Shown here in pieces: positions 25,322 through 34,426 of a DNA stretch of 51,747 bases; within the stretch, counting starts at the first letter, position 1, and each line of letters opens with the position of its first letter. The DNA comes from VFJJ01 sp031362415 (GTDB lineage: Bacteria > Actinomycetota > Acidimicrobiia > IMCC26256 > VFJJ01), in the NCBI GenBank assembly GCA_031362415.1, contig JANLSK010000165.1, forward strand, positions 1 to 51,747. The letters run 5' to 3'. Both the position numbers and the translations under genes were made by a program. Under the pieces are notes generated by a model. It searched no databases and was not told the origin of the DNA. It saw only the letters and a program-made list of their open reading frames with translations.

Positions 25322-26602
25322 TCAGCCTTGGCCCACGAGCAGCGGCAGCGTGAACAGGCCCCGCACGCCACCGGAGCCCACCTTGGGCGGAGCGGTCGGA
25401 TCGAGCGAGTAGCTGGGCATGAGCCGGTGGATCTCCTGGAGGCCGATGCGCAGCTCGCGGCGGGCCAGGTGGATGCCGAGGCAGCGATGCAGACCGAGCC
25501 CGAAACCCAAGTGGGGATTGGGGGAGCGGTCGTAGTCGAGCTCGTCGGCGCCGGCGAAGCGGGCCGGGTCGCGGCCTGCGGCCGGGGTCACGACCTGGAT
25601 GATGTCGTCCTTGCGGAGGTCGGCGCCCCGAAGCACGCAGTCGTCCTTCACCCGCCTGGGAATGGCGACGATCGAATGGAAGCGCACCAGCTCCTCGACC
25701 GCCGGGCCGATGCGATCGGGATCGTCCATGAGCTCCACGAACCGGGCCCGCCGATCGGGGTGCTGGGCGAAATCGCGCATGATCATCGACAACATCCCCG
25801 TGACCGTGTCGAGACCGCCGAGGAACAGGTTGAAGCAGATACGGATGAGCTCGTCATGATCGAGCGACTCGCCGTCGTCGTGGCGGGCCGTCACCAGCAT
25901 GGTGATGATGTCGTCCTGGGGAGCCCGGCGGCGCTCGTCGAGGATGGTGCCGAGGTACTCGATGATCTCGGTGGCCGACGTGCCCGTCAGCTCCCGCACC
26001 GCCTCCATGCTCGGCCGGCCGGCATCGTCGACGGCAATCCCCAACTGATCGGCGATGAACGGTGTCATCGCGTTCATGTAGACGTCCTTCCAGCGCATGA
26101 GCTTGGGATGGTCGTCGAGCGGGAAACCCATGAGCCGACAGAAGATGATGGTTGGAAACGGCATCGTGAACTCGGAGACGAACTCGCACGACGGCTTCGC
26201 AGCGATGCTCCCGATCAGCTCCCGTGCGTACTCCCTCATGTCGGGCTCGAGCTTCTCCATCAACTGCGGGCTGAACATCGGATCGAGCAGTCGGCGGTAC
26301 TCGCGGTGCTCGGCACCGTCGGAGTTCTCGGGGTACACGGCGGCCTGGCCCAGCGGGTTCTCGCCCATGATCCAGTTGTTCGAGAGGAGGTCGGCCCGCT
26401 GGAAGGCCTCGCGGCAGTCGTCGTAGCCGAGGAAGTACCACTCGCTCGTGGCCTCGCTCCGCTGCGGCGGCAGGCCGAGAATCTTGGAGTACACCTCGAA
26501 CTCGGTCTGCTCCCGCAGCACCGGATCGAACCAGTCGAGCTCACGGGCCGCGGCCAGTGCCCCATCGGTGTGGTCGGGCGCGGTATCGATGTCCTGGGTC
26601 AT
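25322..26602 (-). CDS. Cytochrome P450
   Basis: A 426-residue P450. The I-helix reads FLGGLDTVTG, ExxR is EELVRF and the heme loop is FGLGLHRCLG with Cys374. The N-terminal region (WFDPVLREQ) and the GGLDTV I-helix differ from the other two P450s here, so it belongs to another family. The frame stays open to 28267, but the protein-like sequence begins at ATG 26602, preceded by CGAGGAG. Leads a P450-ferredoxin pair, divergent from the LLM gene at 27056. Confidence 0.94.
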   Translation of the reverse strand: MTQDIDTAPDHTDGALAAARELDWFDPVLREQTEFEVYSKILGLPPQRSEATSEWYFLGYDDCREAFQRADLLSNNWIMGENPLGQAAVYPENSDGAEHREYRRLLDPMFSPQLMEKLEPDMREYARELIGSIAAKPSCEFVSEFTMPFPTIIFCRLMGFPLDDHPKLMRWKDVYMNAMTPFIADQLGIAVDDAGRPSMEAVRELTGTSATEIIEYLGTILDERRRAPQDDIITMLVTARHDDGESLDHDELIRICFNLFLGGLDTVTGMLSMIMRDFAQHPDRRARFVELMDDPDRIGPAVEELVRFHSIVAIPRRVKDDCVLRGADLRKDDIIQVVTPAAGRDPARFAGADELDYDRSPNPHLGFGLGLHRCLGIHLARRELRIGLQEIHRLMPSYSLDPTAPPKVGSGGVRGLFTLPLLVGQG

Positions 26603-26732
26603 CGTGGCTCCTCGGGTATGGCACCGCGAGCGCGAGAGCGAGCTCGGGGCACCGATCGGCACGGTAGGCGATAATGACGCGGTCCTCAACGCTGGCGGCG
26701 ACCCGGTCGTCGCTTCTACCTGGGGAGTGCAC

Positions 26733-26930
26733 ATGACGGCATCGGGTGGGCGCGTTGCGATTGGGGTCCAGCCCCATGTCACAACCCGCACCATGGGCGT
26801 CCTCGATGTTGCGAGGCACGTGGCCGACAGGAGATTGGCGTCGATCTTCCTGTGCGAGCACACCCATGTCCCCGAGCGGATGGATCGTCTCGAAGCGATG
26901 CTCGACGACGTCGCCGACGTGCCCGGGTGA
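26733..26930 (+). pseudogene. Truncated LLM-oxidoreductase fragment (65 codons)
   Basis: A 65-codon frame with GGGGAG 5 bases before its ATG. The product (VAIGVQPHVTTRTMGVLDVA then SIFLCEHTHVP) matches only the N terminus of LLM-class oxidoreductases, where IGVQ begins strand 1 and EHTHVP ends strand 2. It stops after residue 65, before any cofactor-binding strand beyond the second. It is most likely the remnant of a degraded or partly deleted gene, though translation of a small protein is possible. The 453 bases between 26602 and 27056 hold this fragment and operator site 4. Confidence 0.6.
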
Positions 26931-26949
26931 CGGCATGGTCGTCGCATGG

Positions 26950-26965
26950 TTGACACTTGCGTCAG
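26950..26965. promoter_or_regulatory. Operator site 4 of the YTGACRNNNNYGTCAR family
   Basis: TTGACACTTGCGTCAG, half sites TGACA/CGTCA, 90 bases before the LLM gene. TACGAC starts 18 bases after TTGACA, giving a plausible sigma-70-type promoter overlapped by the site. Confidence 0.68.
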
Positions 26966-27055
26966 GTGCCTGATACGACATGCCGGCTGCGACCCCGCAG
27001 GGGACGGCCGTCGAACGCCCGTGAACGATTCGTGACATGAGAGGACCGCTCGCTG

Positions 27056-28189
27056 ATGGAGCTCGGAATCTTCATCCAGACCCCGGTGTTCAAGCACCAC
27101 CGCGAAGGCAACCCGGGCTACGAGCATCAGAAGCTCATGCAGGATCTGGAGGTTGCCATCGCAGCTGACAAAGCCGGGTTCAGGTATCTCCTGGCGTCGG
27201 AGCACCATTTTCTCGACGAGTACTCGCACCTGTCGGCCAACGATGTCGTGTTGGGGTACCTGGCTCACGCCACCAAGCAGATCCATCTGGTGAGCGCGAT
27301 CTTCAACCCGTTGCCGCAGGTCATCCACCCGGCGAAGTTGGCTGAGATCGTCGCCATGCTCGACCACGTGTCGGAGGGTCGATTCGAGTTCGGCACCGGT
27401 CGTGGCGCAGGCAGCCACGAGATCCTGGGTTTCCTTCCCGGCATGGAGGACCTCACGGGCACCCGTGACATCTGGGAGGACGTCATCGCCGAGTTCCCCA
27501 AGATGTGGATGCAGGACACGTACGAGGGCTACGAGGGCAAGTACTGGTCGCTGCCGCCGCGCAAGATCTTGCCCAAGTGCTACGGGCCCGGGCATCCGGC
27601 GATGTGGTACGCCGCAGGGAACACGTCGAGCTACGAGATGTGCGCCCGCAAGGGTCTCGGGGTGCTCGGGTTCTCGGTGGGCGCAATCTCCGAGCTCGAC
27701 CCGGTGATCAAGTCGTACAAGAAAGGCATCGCCCAAGCCGAGCCCATCGGTGCGTTCGTGAACGACAATGTGCTCGTGGTCAGCCAGGCCATGGTGTGCG
27801 AGGACCCGGCCAAGGCTGAGGCCCAGGCGCTCGATCCCGATCTGGCGTACCACATCAGCAACGTGTACCGCTATCACGACACGTTCCCGCACCCGCCGGA
27901 AATGCCGGAGTGGCCCAATCTGGTCCCCACCACCACCGCCGAGGGCATCCCGACGGCTCGGGAGATGGGCGTGATCATCGGCGATCCCGACCACGCCATC
28001 GCGCAGCTCAGGCGTTGGGAGTCGGCCGGGGCCGATCAGGTCATCTTCGGGACGGGGGCCGGTTCGCACGAGGACCTCCTCGAGACGATCCGTCTCATGG
28101 GTGAGCACGTGATCCCCAAGTTCCACACCGATCCCGTCCACCGCACGACGCGGCTGCGTACGGCCGCGTGCGGCGCACCACCCGAGTAA
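27056..28189 (+). CDS. Bacterial luciferase-like monooxygenase
   Basis: A 377-residue LLM flavin monooxygenase. MELGIFIQTPVF starts the barrel; ASEHHFLDEYSHLSAN at about 48-63 and FEFGTGRGAGSHEILGF at about 110-126 are the flavin/phosphate-binding regions. Its closest relative in the window is the gene at 31001, with identity of roughly three quarters over the N-terminal third by eye. Members oxygenate aldehydes, ketones or alkanes with reduced FMN. GAGGA is 10 bases before the ATG, and operator site 4 lies upstream. Confidence 0.92.
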   Translation: MELGIFIQTPVFKHHREGNPGYEHQKLMQDLEVAIAADKAGFRYLLASEHHFLDEYSHLSANDVVLGYLAHATKQIHLVSAIFNPLPQVIHPAKLAEIVAMLDHVSEGRFEFGTGRGAGSHEILGFLPGMEDLTGTRDIWEDVIAEFPKMWMQDTYEGYEGKYWSLPPRKILPKCYGPGHPAMWYAAGNTSSYEMCARKGLGVLGFSVGAISELDPVIKSYKKGIAQAEPIGAFVNDNVLVVSQAMVCEDPAKAEAQALDPDLAYHISNVYRYHDTFPHPPEMPEWPNLVPTTTAEGIPTAREMGVIIGDPDHAIAQLRRWESAGADQVIFGTGAGSHEDLLETIRLMGEHVIPKFHTDPVHRTTRLRTAACGAPPE

Positions 28190-28259
28190 TCCACCGAGAG
28201 AGCACCGAGAACACGCGAACGGCAGAGCTACACCCCGACACCCGGCCTCGGGTGAACCG

Positions 28260-29379
28260 GTGCGCATCGGGTACTACAACGACGGCATGTCGGCCGCGGT
28301 CGACCACGCCGACGACAGCGTCGTGGCCGAGGCCTTGGTGGAGTTCCTGAACGCCCACGAGGGCGTCGTCGCCGGTCGGCCGATCGAGCTCGTCACCTGC
28401 GAGACCCGGTCCGATATGGCTCTGGCCACCGACTGCGGGAACCAGTTCGTGGAGGAGGGCGTCGTCGCTGTCGCCACCGCCACGTCGGGTTTCTCGGAGC
28501 AGGTGAGAGTGCCGGTCGCCGCGGCCGGAATCCCCTGCATCATCACGGCGTACGCGGTCCCCGACGGTCTCGCCGACGGTGAGCTCACGTCGGTCCTCGT
28601 GAACGGCAGTGCGCAGACTCACGGTTTCCCCATGGCTGTAGCGGTTCGCGAGGGTCTCACGTCGGGGGTCACGCTCGTGATCGACGTCCCGGCCGCGGTC
28701 GAACCGATGATCTTCGAGGAAGCCGCAGCCGCGGGCTCGGGCATCGACTACGAGTACGGGGCTGTGCCGCCCGGAACTGCCGACATGCTGCCGCAGATCA
28801 CCGCAGCACTCCAGAACAAACCCGGGGTTCGTCCACATCATCGGTGACCCGGCGTTCTGCCTCGTGGCACTCAAGGGTCTGTACGAGGTGGAGTACGAGG
28901 GCACCATCATCACCGCCGACTACTGCGTCAGCGCCGCGACCTTCGAGCCGTTGCCGAAGGACAAGCTCCAGGAGCTGGTCGTTGGGGCGACGGTCACCCT
29001 GGGCGACGAGACCGACCCTGACTTCGTGAAGTTCCAGGCGATCATGGACCGGTACGCCTCCAAGCAGCCGGAGCTCTCAGGCGTGCGGGGCTGGACGTAC
29101 CAGGCCATCTACGGGCTGGTGCAGGCGATGAACCTGCTCGACCCGGCCGACATCACGGCTGAGTCGGTTGCGGGCGCACTGAACACGAGGCCTTCCGGGC
29201 TGCTGCCGCTCGGTGGCGGTATCACGTGGGTCTGCGACGGCAGTGCCTTCCCGCCGGCTCCGGGCTTTTGCACCAACGCCACGCTCGAGACCCACCTCGA
29301 CGCCGACGGGAACTTCACCACCTATGAGTTCGTCGACGTGTCGAAGCAATTGACCGACATCGCAGCGTCGTTCGGCTAA
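28260..29379 (+). pseudogene. ABC transporter substrate-binding protein (Leu/Ile/Val type), frameshifted
   Basis: The periplasmic-binding-protein fold is spread over two frames. Frame one (28260 to 28847) runs from RIGYYNDG through AAALQNKPG-type sequence and then goes off-family; the family sequence resumes as FVHIIGDPAFCLVALKG in the next frame and continues to 29379. One extra G in the run at 28824-28827 explains the shift. There is no signal peptide or lipobox: the recognisable sequence starts with the mature domain (SGEPVRIGYYNDG) without a leader. The two defects point to a dead gene, or a shift from a sequencing error plus a missing 5' end. No permease genes are next to it. Confidence 0.8.
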
Positions 29380-29391
29380 CGAACTAACAAG

Positions 29392-30056
29392 TCCAGCGTA
29401 TTGGCGATCGTGGGTCCGAACGGAGCCGCCAAGACCACCCTGCTCACGACCATCGCCGGTCTGCTTGTCCCTCTCGGAGGCTCGGTGCTCGTCGATGGGA
29501 ATGCGCTCAAGGCCGGCCAGGCTGCGGCCGCGAACCGGGCGGGCGTGGTGCTGGTGCCCGACAACAGGGCGTTGTTCACCGGCTTGACCACGGCGCAAAA
29601 TATCGAGCTGGCTCGCTCCCGGGCCAGCCGCCCGGCGCGCGCCAAGCTCGAGCTGTTCCCCGTGCTCGAGGCCCGGTGGGGCATCAAGGCCGGAGCATTG
29701 TCGGGGGGGAGCAGCAGATGCTGGCCATGGCCCGAGCGCTCATTCAGGATCCCAAGGTGCTGCTGGTCGACGAGATGAGCATGGGGTTGGCGCCCATCAT
29801 CATCGAGTCATTGCTCCCGGTCGTCCGTCGGGTCGCCCACGAGCAGGGCGCGGCGGTCGTGCTGGTGGAGCAGCACGTGAAGTTGGCGCTGGAGGTGGCC
29901 GACGAAGCGATGGTGCTCAGCCACGGTGAGGTGGTCCTACACCGTCGGGCCCAGGAGCTCATCGACCAGCCCGAGCTCGTCGAGGTGGCCTACCTGGGTA
30001 CATCGACCAGTGCCGCCGCGACCCCATCAAACGTTGTTGACACATCAGTCAAGTAA
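29392..30056 (+). pseudogene. ABC transporter ATPase (LivF type), 5'-truncated and frameshifted
   Basis: The sequence begins abruptly inside the domain at SVLAIVGPNGAAKTT, without the first 30 or so residues or a start signal; the Walker A reads GPNGAAKT where GPNGAGKT is usual. The signature LSGG at 29698 is followed by a one-base loss in a run of seven G (29703-29709); the other frame then continues EQQMLAMARALIQDP, Walker B VLLVDEMSMGLAP and the H-loop VEQHV to the stop at 30056. Deletion, altered Walker A and frameshift together mark a dead gene. Its last codons contain operator site 5. Confidence 0.82.
30037..30052. promoter_or_regulatory. Operator site 5 of the YTGACRNNNNYGTCAR family
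   Basis: TTGACACATCAGTCAA, half sites TGACA/AGTCA with extended TTGAC/GTCAA ends, inside the end of the ATPase remnant and 83 bases before the SDR at 30136. TAGTTT follows TTGACA by 18 bases. Confidence 0.65.
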
Positions 30057-30135
30057 ACCCTAGTTTGCCGCTGGAAGTGCTCGTGCGCCTGGTTCGACGA
30101 GCACCACGGTGATCGAGGCGGAGTCGGGAGAGATC

Positions 30136-30948
30136 ATGGTCGACACGACCGGGCTGGGACTGGTTGGTCGTCGGACGTTGGTGGTGGGGGCCGGATCGGG
30201 CATCGGCCGGGCGACAGCGCTGTTGCTCGGGCAGCTCGGCGCCCGCGTCGCGCTCGGTGATGTCGACGCCGAGCGGGCTGCGGCGGTCGCCAAGGAGATC
30301 GGCTCCGAGAACGGGACAGTACCGATCGTGTTGGGCGACGTGACCGAGGTGGCCGAGGCTGATCGGGTCGTCAACGAGGCGGCCGACGCGCTCGGAGGCC
30401 TCGATGCGCTCATCAACATCGTGGGCATGGCGGCGTGGGGCGATCTGCTCTCCATGGACGACGCCACCTGGGCGCTCGAGCTGAACCGCAACCTCACCCA
30501 GCACCTCAACGTGAGCCGCGCTGCGGCCCGCCGATGGATCGCCGACGGCAACCAGGGCCGGATCGCCGTGGTGGCCTCGGTGAGCGGCATCTACGGCGCG
30601 CCGAACCACGGTGCGTATGGAGCAGCCAAGGCCGGGCTCATGGGGTTGGTGCGCACCATGGCCCAGGAGTGGGGCCCGCACGGTATCCGGGTAAACGCCG
30701 TGGCGCCCGACATGATCGCCACCCCACGGGTCCTGGCCGCGTACGTGGGCACGGGACGCGACCACGGCGACGACGCCGTGGCCGATGGTGCGTCGATTCA
30801 GCGCTCGGGCCTTCCCGAGGAGATCGCGGGACCGCTCGTCTTCCTCGTCTCCGACCTGTCGAGCTACATGACCGGCCAGAGCCTGGTGGTCGACGGCGGG
30901 ACCATGACGGCCTTCCCCCATGCCCGGGGCACCAAGGTCATGAAGTAG
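30136..30948 (+). CDS. Short-chain dehydrogenase/reductase
   Basis: A 270-residue SDR. VGAGSGIG at 17-24 binds the cofactor, NIVGMAAW replaces NNAG, and the active site is Ser148/150, Tyr161 and Lys165 (YGAAK). It shares the NIVG/DIVG variant with the SDR at 3844. GGAG is 5 bases before ATG 30136; an upstream GTG at 30109 has no such site. It heads a run of five genes (SDR, LLM, P450, LLM, LLM) on the plus strand, controlled by operator site 5 on present evidence. Likely oxidises an alcohol made by the P450 or LLM enzymes. Confidence 0.9.
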   Translation: MVDTTGLGLVGRRTLVVGAGSGIGRATALLLGQLGARVALGDVDAERAAAVAKEIGSENGTVPIVLGDVTEVAEADRVVNEAADALGGLDALINIVGMAAWGDLLSMDDATWALELNRNLTQHLNVSRAAARRWIADGNQGRIAVVASVSGIYGAPNHGAYGAAKAGLMGLVRTMAQEWGPHGIRVNAVAPDMIATPRVLAAYVGTGRDHGDDAVADGASIQRSGLPEEIAGPLVFLVSDLSSYMTGQSLVVDGGTMTAFPHARGTKVMK

Positions 30949-31000
30949 TCGTCCGATTCGGTGCTGGGGCCAACCGCCGACACGATCGAAGGGTGCTCAC

Positions 31001-32125
31001 GTGGAGCTCGGAATCAACATCCAGACGCCGGTGTACCACCATCGCCGGGGAGGCGATCCGAACTACGAGCACACGCGCCTGATGGACGAGATCGAGTTGG
31101 CGATCGCCGCCGATCGGGCTGGTTTCAAGTACGTCTCGGCCACCGAGCACCATTTTCTCGACGAGTACTCGCACCTCTCGGCGAACAGCGTCGTGCTCAG
31201 CTACCTGGCGCACGCCACCGAGCGCATCCATCTGCTGTCGGGGATCTTCAACCCTCTCCCTCAGGTGATCCACCCGGCCAAGCTGGCCGAGGCCGTCGCC
31301 ATGCTCGACCACCTCTCGAACCGGCGCTTCGAGTTCGGGACGGGTCGGGGTGCGGGGAGCCACGAGATCCTCGGGTTCTTGCACCGCGAGGGAATCACCG
31401 ACACGACGATCACCCGTGAGATATGGGAGGACGTGATCGCCGAGTTCCCCAAGATGTGGCTCCAGGACGAGTACCAGGGCTACCAGGGGAAGTACTGGTC
31501 GTTGCCGGCGCGCAAGATCCTCCCGAAGTGCCACGGTGGCGCCCATCCGCCGATGTGGTACGCCGCCGGCAACACCTCGAGCTATGAGATGTGCGCCCGC
31601 AAAGGCTTGGGGGTGTTGGGTTTCTCGGTCGGTGCCATCGCCGAGCTCGACCCGGTGATCAAGGCCTACAAGAAAGGCATCGCGGAAGCCGAGCCCATCG
31701 GGGCCTACGTGAACGACAACGTGCTCGTGGTCACCATGGCGTGCCTCGACGAGGACCCGGCCCGGGCCGTCGCCCAAGCCTGCGAACCCGACGCGGCTCT
31801 GCACACGAGCCTCGTGTACCGCTACCACGACACGTTCCCGCGGCCCGAAGGCATCCCCGAGTGGCCCGAGCGCATTCCCGTCACGACACCCGACGCCATC
31901 CCCATGGCCCACGAGATGGGCATGATCATCGGCGATCCCGATCACGCGCTGGCGCAGGTGCTGCGCTGGGAAGCCGCCGGTGCCGACCAGCTCGTCATCG
32001 GAACGGGCCCGGGCTCGCACGCCGACACGCTGGAGATGATCCGGCTGTTCGGCGAGCACGTGATCCCCAAGGTCGACAAGGATCCTGTGCACCGCACGAC
32101 CCGCCTGCGCGACGCCGCCAGCTGA
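31001..32125 (+). CDS. Bacterial luciferase-like monooxygenase
   Basis: A 374-residue LLM protein and close paralogue of the one at 27056: both contain EHHFLDEYSHLSAN, IFNPLPQVIHPAKLAE and FGTGRGAGSHEILGFL. Starts at GTG 31001 behind GAAGGG. Forms a run with the SDR upstream and the P450 downstream (49-base gap). The shared neighbour types around the two paralogues (SDR/P450) suggest a duplicated functional module with different substrate preferences. Confidence 0.92.
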   Translation: MELGINIQTPVYHHRRGGDPNYEHTRLMDEIELAIAADRAGFKYVSATEHHFLDEYSHLSANSVVLSYLAHATERIHLLSGIFNPLPQVIHPAKLAEAVAMLDHLSNRRFEFGTGRGAGSHEILGFLHREGITDTTITREIWEDVIAEFPKMWLQDEYQGYQGKYWSLPARKILPKCHGGAHPPMWYAAGNTSSYEMCARKGLGVLGFSVGAIAELDPVIKAYKKGIAEAEPIGAYVNDNVLVVTMACLDEDPARAVAQACEPDAALHTSLVYRYHDTFPRPEGIPEWPERIPVTTPDAIPMAHEMGMIIGDPDHALAQVLRWEAAGADQLVIGTGPGSHADTLEMIRLFGEHVIPKVDKDPVHRTTRLRDAAS

Positions 32126-32174
32126 CGCTTCGCCAGATCCCGTCGGCGCTGACCCCGTTCCAGGAGGACGACCT

Positions 32175-33383
32175 GTGTCCGTGACGAGCCGAGAGATTCC
32201 GGTCGCCGATTTCGACTTCACCGACGAGAGCCTCGGGGCCAAGGTCGACCTGCACGCGCAGCTCGCCGAGTGGCGGCGCGAGAGCCCGGCCTGGCAGGTG
32301 CAGCTCTTCGGTTCGCCCGCAGTGCTCATGCTTTCGTACGAGCTGGTGGCGGCGGCGTTCAAGGACGACGAGAACCTGCCGGCGGCCGACGGGTACCGCT
32401 CGTCGTCGGGTATGGCCTTGGGTCCGTTCATCTCCACATACGAGGGACGCGAGCACCGGGTGCGTCGAGCGATCCTGTCGCCCCCGTTTCGCCGCCGGAT
32501 CATCCCGACGTATCTGGAGCTGATCCGCGACGCGGCCCACGAGCTCGTCGACGAGATGGCCCCGCTCGGACGGGCCGAGCTGGTGAGCGGTTTCACCAAG
32601 CGGTTCCCGCTCCGGGTGATCTCCCGCATGCTGGGGCTGCCGCCGGGTCACGACGACGCCGACATGGCCACGATGGCGCTCGATCTCATCCGCTGGAACT
32701 TCGACGCCGAAGCGGCCATGCGAGCCAAGGCCCGGTACGTCGAGATGGTGACGCCGCTCATCGAGGAGCGTCGGGCCCGGCCGGGAACCGATCTCATCTC
32801 GGCCGTCATCACCACCGAGTTCGAAGGCGAGCATCTCGACGACGAGGACACCCAGGCCTTTGTGCGGCACCTCTTCCCTGCCGGCGCCGACACGACCTTG
32901 CTGGGTCTGGGTGTCACCCTCCACGCGCTGTTCACCCAGCCGGCGCTCATGGAGCTGGCCCTGACCCGGCCCGAGACTCGAAGCGCGATCATCGAGGAGG
33001 CCATGCGCTGGGACGCGCCCGTGGCCAACCTCCCGCGGAACACGCCGAGCGATCGAGCCATCGTCTGGAACGGCATCCCCATGGAACCGTCGACGTGGAT
33101 GATCTACTCGATCATGTCGGCCAACCGCGATCCCTCGGTGTTCGCCAATCCCGATCGCCTCGATCCCGGGCGCCGGAACGACACGGCCCCGCTCACGTTC
33201 GGGCTCGGAACGCATTTCTGCGTCGGTAACCACCTGGCGATGGCCGAGATCGCCGTCGGCCTCGACGCGCTGCTCGATCGGCTCCCCCGATTGGCGCTCG
33301 ACGACGATCCCGCGGCCGTTGTCACGGGCACGATCCTGCGAGGCCCAGCCACCCTGCCGGTCACCTTCGACCCTGTGGCGTGA
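32175..33383 (+). CDS. Cytochrome P450
   Basis: A 402-residue P450. I-helix FPAGADTTLLG, ExxR EEAMRW, heme loop FGLGTHFCVG with Cys349. It is a paralogue of the P450 at 23007. AGGAGG at 32162-32167 is 7 bases before the GTG start. Between two LLM genes in the 30-35 kb run, so oxygenation of the same substrate series is likely. Confidence 0.94.
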   Translation: MSVTSREIPVADFDFTDESLGAKVDLHAQLAEWRRESPAWQVQLFGSPAVLMLSYELVAAAFKDDENLPAADGYRSSSGMALGPFISTYEGREHRVRRAILSPPFRRRIIPTYLELIRDAAHELVDEMAPLGRAELVSGFTKRFPLRVISRMLGLPPGHDDADMATMALDLIRWNFDAEAAMRAKARYVEMVTPLIEERRARPGTDLISAVITTEFEGEHLDDEDTQAFVRHLFPAGADTTLLGLGVTLHALFTQPALMELALTRPETRSAIIEEAMRWDAPVANLPRNTPSDRAIVWNGIPMEPSTWMIYSIMSANRDPSVFANPDRLDPGRRNDTAPLTFGLGTHFCVGNHLAMAEIAVGLDALLDRLPRLALDDDPAAVVTGTILRGPATLPVTFDPVA

Positions 33384-33454
33384 CGGCACCAAGAATGCCG
33401 ATGCCGCCGCTCCCTACCGTCTGATCGCTCGTTCAGCCCACCCCAGGAGGCCTC

Positions 33455-34336
33455 ATGGACATCGGCGTGTCACTCCCGATGCGCTCGTACAGTCGACGTG
33501 AGTTGCAGGCCTTCGCTCGCGCCGCCGAGGACGGGCCGTTCGCCAGCGTTACGGTCGGCGAACGCGTCGCCTACGACAACCACGACGCCATGGGCGCGCT
33601 GTGCGTGCTCGGCGGGATGACAGAGCGAGTGAAGCTGGTCACCGGAGTGCTCGTGTTGCCCATCCACGAACCGGCCATGCTGGCGAAGGAGTGCGCCACG
33701 CTCGACGTGCTCTCGGAAGGCCGTCTGGTGCTCGGCCTCGGCGTCGGTCCCCGTGAGCCCGACTTCGTGGCCACGAGCAACGAATGGCAGACCCGCGGGC
33801 GGCGTTTCGAGGAACAGTTGGCGTACATGAAACGCATTTGGCGGGGCGAGGAACCTGTGGCCGGATGTGAGCCCGTCGGCCCGACGCCCGTCCAGCAGGG
33901 GGGGCCCGAGATCATCATCGGCGGGTTCGTCGACGTCGCCCTCGAACGCGCCGGTCGACTGGCCGACGGCCTCCGGAGCTTCGACTTCGCCCCCGAGGTG
34001 ACGATTCACCAGGAGCGCATCGCCGTCGTCGCGCGCTCGTGGGCCCGGGCCGGACGCGCCGGGAAGCCCAGGATCATCGCCAGCACCTACTTCGCTCTCG
34101 GACCCGACGCTCGTGGAGTTTACGAGGCGGGCATGCGGGCGTACTACGGCTATGAGGCCGAGCTCGAGAAGAACGCGCTCGGACCAACGGCGCTCACCTC
34201 CGCAGACGCCATCACCGACGCCATCAAGCGTTTCGAGGATGCCGGTATCGACGAGATGGTCTTCGCCACCGCGCACCAGCTCGGTCCCGAGTCGTGGCAA
34301 CGGCTCGGCGACATCGTCGGCGCCATGACCCGCTGA
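33455..34336 (+). CDS. LLM-class flavin-dependent oxidoreductase
   Basis: A 293-residue TIM-barrel LLM protein, probably F420-dependent by size. GVLVLPIHEPAMLAKE and LVLGLGVGPREPDF are characteristic. AGGAGG lies 4 bases before the ATG. It follows the P450 by 71 bases and precedes another LLM gene by 90 bases. No close similarity to the 377-residue LLM pair beyond the fold. Confidence 0.88.
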   Translation: MDIGVSLPMRSYSRRELQAFARAAEDGPFASVTVGERVAYDNHDAMGALCVLGGMTERVKLVTGVLVLPIHEPAMLAKECATLDVLSEGRLVLGLGVGPREPDFVATSNEWQTRGRRFEEQLAYMKRIWRGEEPVAGCEPVGPTPVQQGGPEIIIGGFVDVALERAGRLADGLRSFDFAPEVTIHQERIAVVARSWARAGRAGKPRIIASTYFALGPDARGVYEAGMRAYYGYEAELEKNALGPTALTSADAITDAIKRFEDAGIDEMVFATAHQLGPESWQRLGDIVGAMTR

Positions 34337-34376
34337 CGCTCGCCGTCGTCCGTCGGGAGTCGATGTCGCGTTCAAC

Positions 34377-34392
34377 CTGACGGTATCGTCAA
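34377..34392. promoter_or_regulatory. Operator site 6 of the YTGACRNNNNYGTCAR family
   Basis: CTGACGGTATCGTCAA, half sites TGACG/CGTCA, 34 bases before the ATG of the LLM gene at 34427. Its presence suggests that this gene also has its own promoter within the 30-35 kb run. Confidence 0.65.
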
Positions 34393-34426
34393 GTACGGGC
34401 GCGGGCGTCCCGATGGAGGAGCGGTC

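Noticed and set aside
26603..28267. Minus-strand open frame that would extend the P450 to 981 residues
   Set aside because: P450 sequence starts at 26602 with a ribosome-binding site. The extension is the antisense of the LLM gene at 27056.
28824..28830. Programmed ribosomal frameshift in the substrate-binding protein gene
   Set aside because: There is no slippery heptamer or downstream structure of the usual kind, the protein also lacks its leader, and the neighbouring ATPase is broken as well. Decay or sequencing error is simpler.
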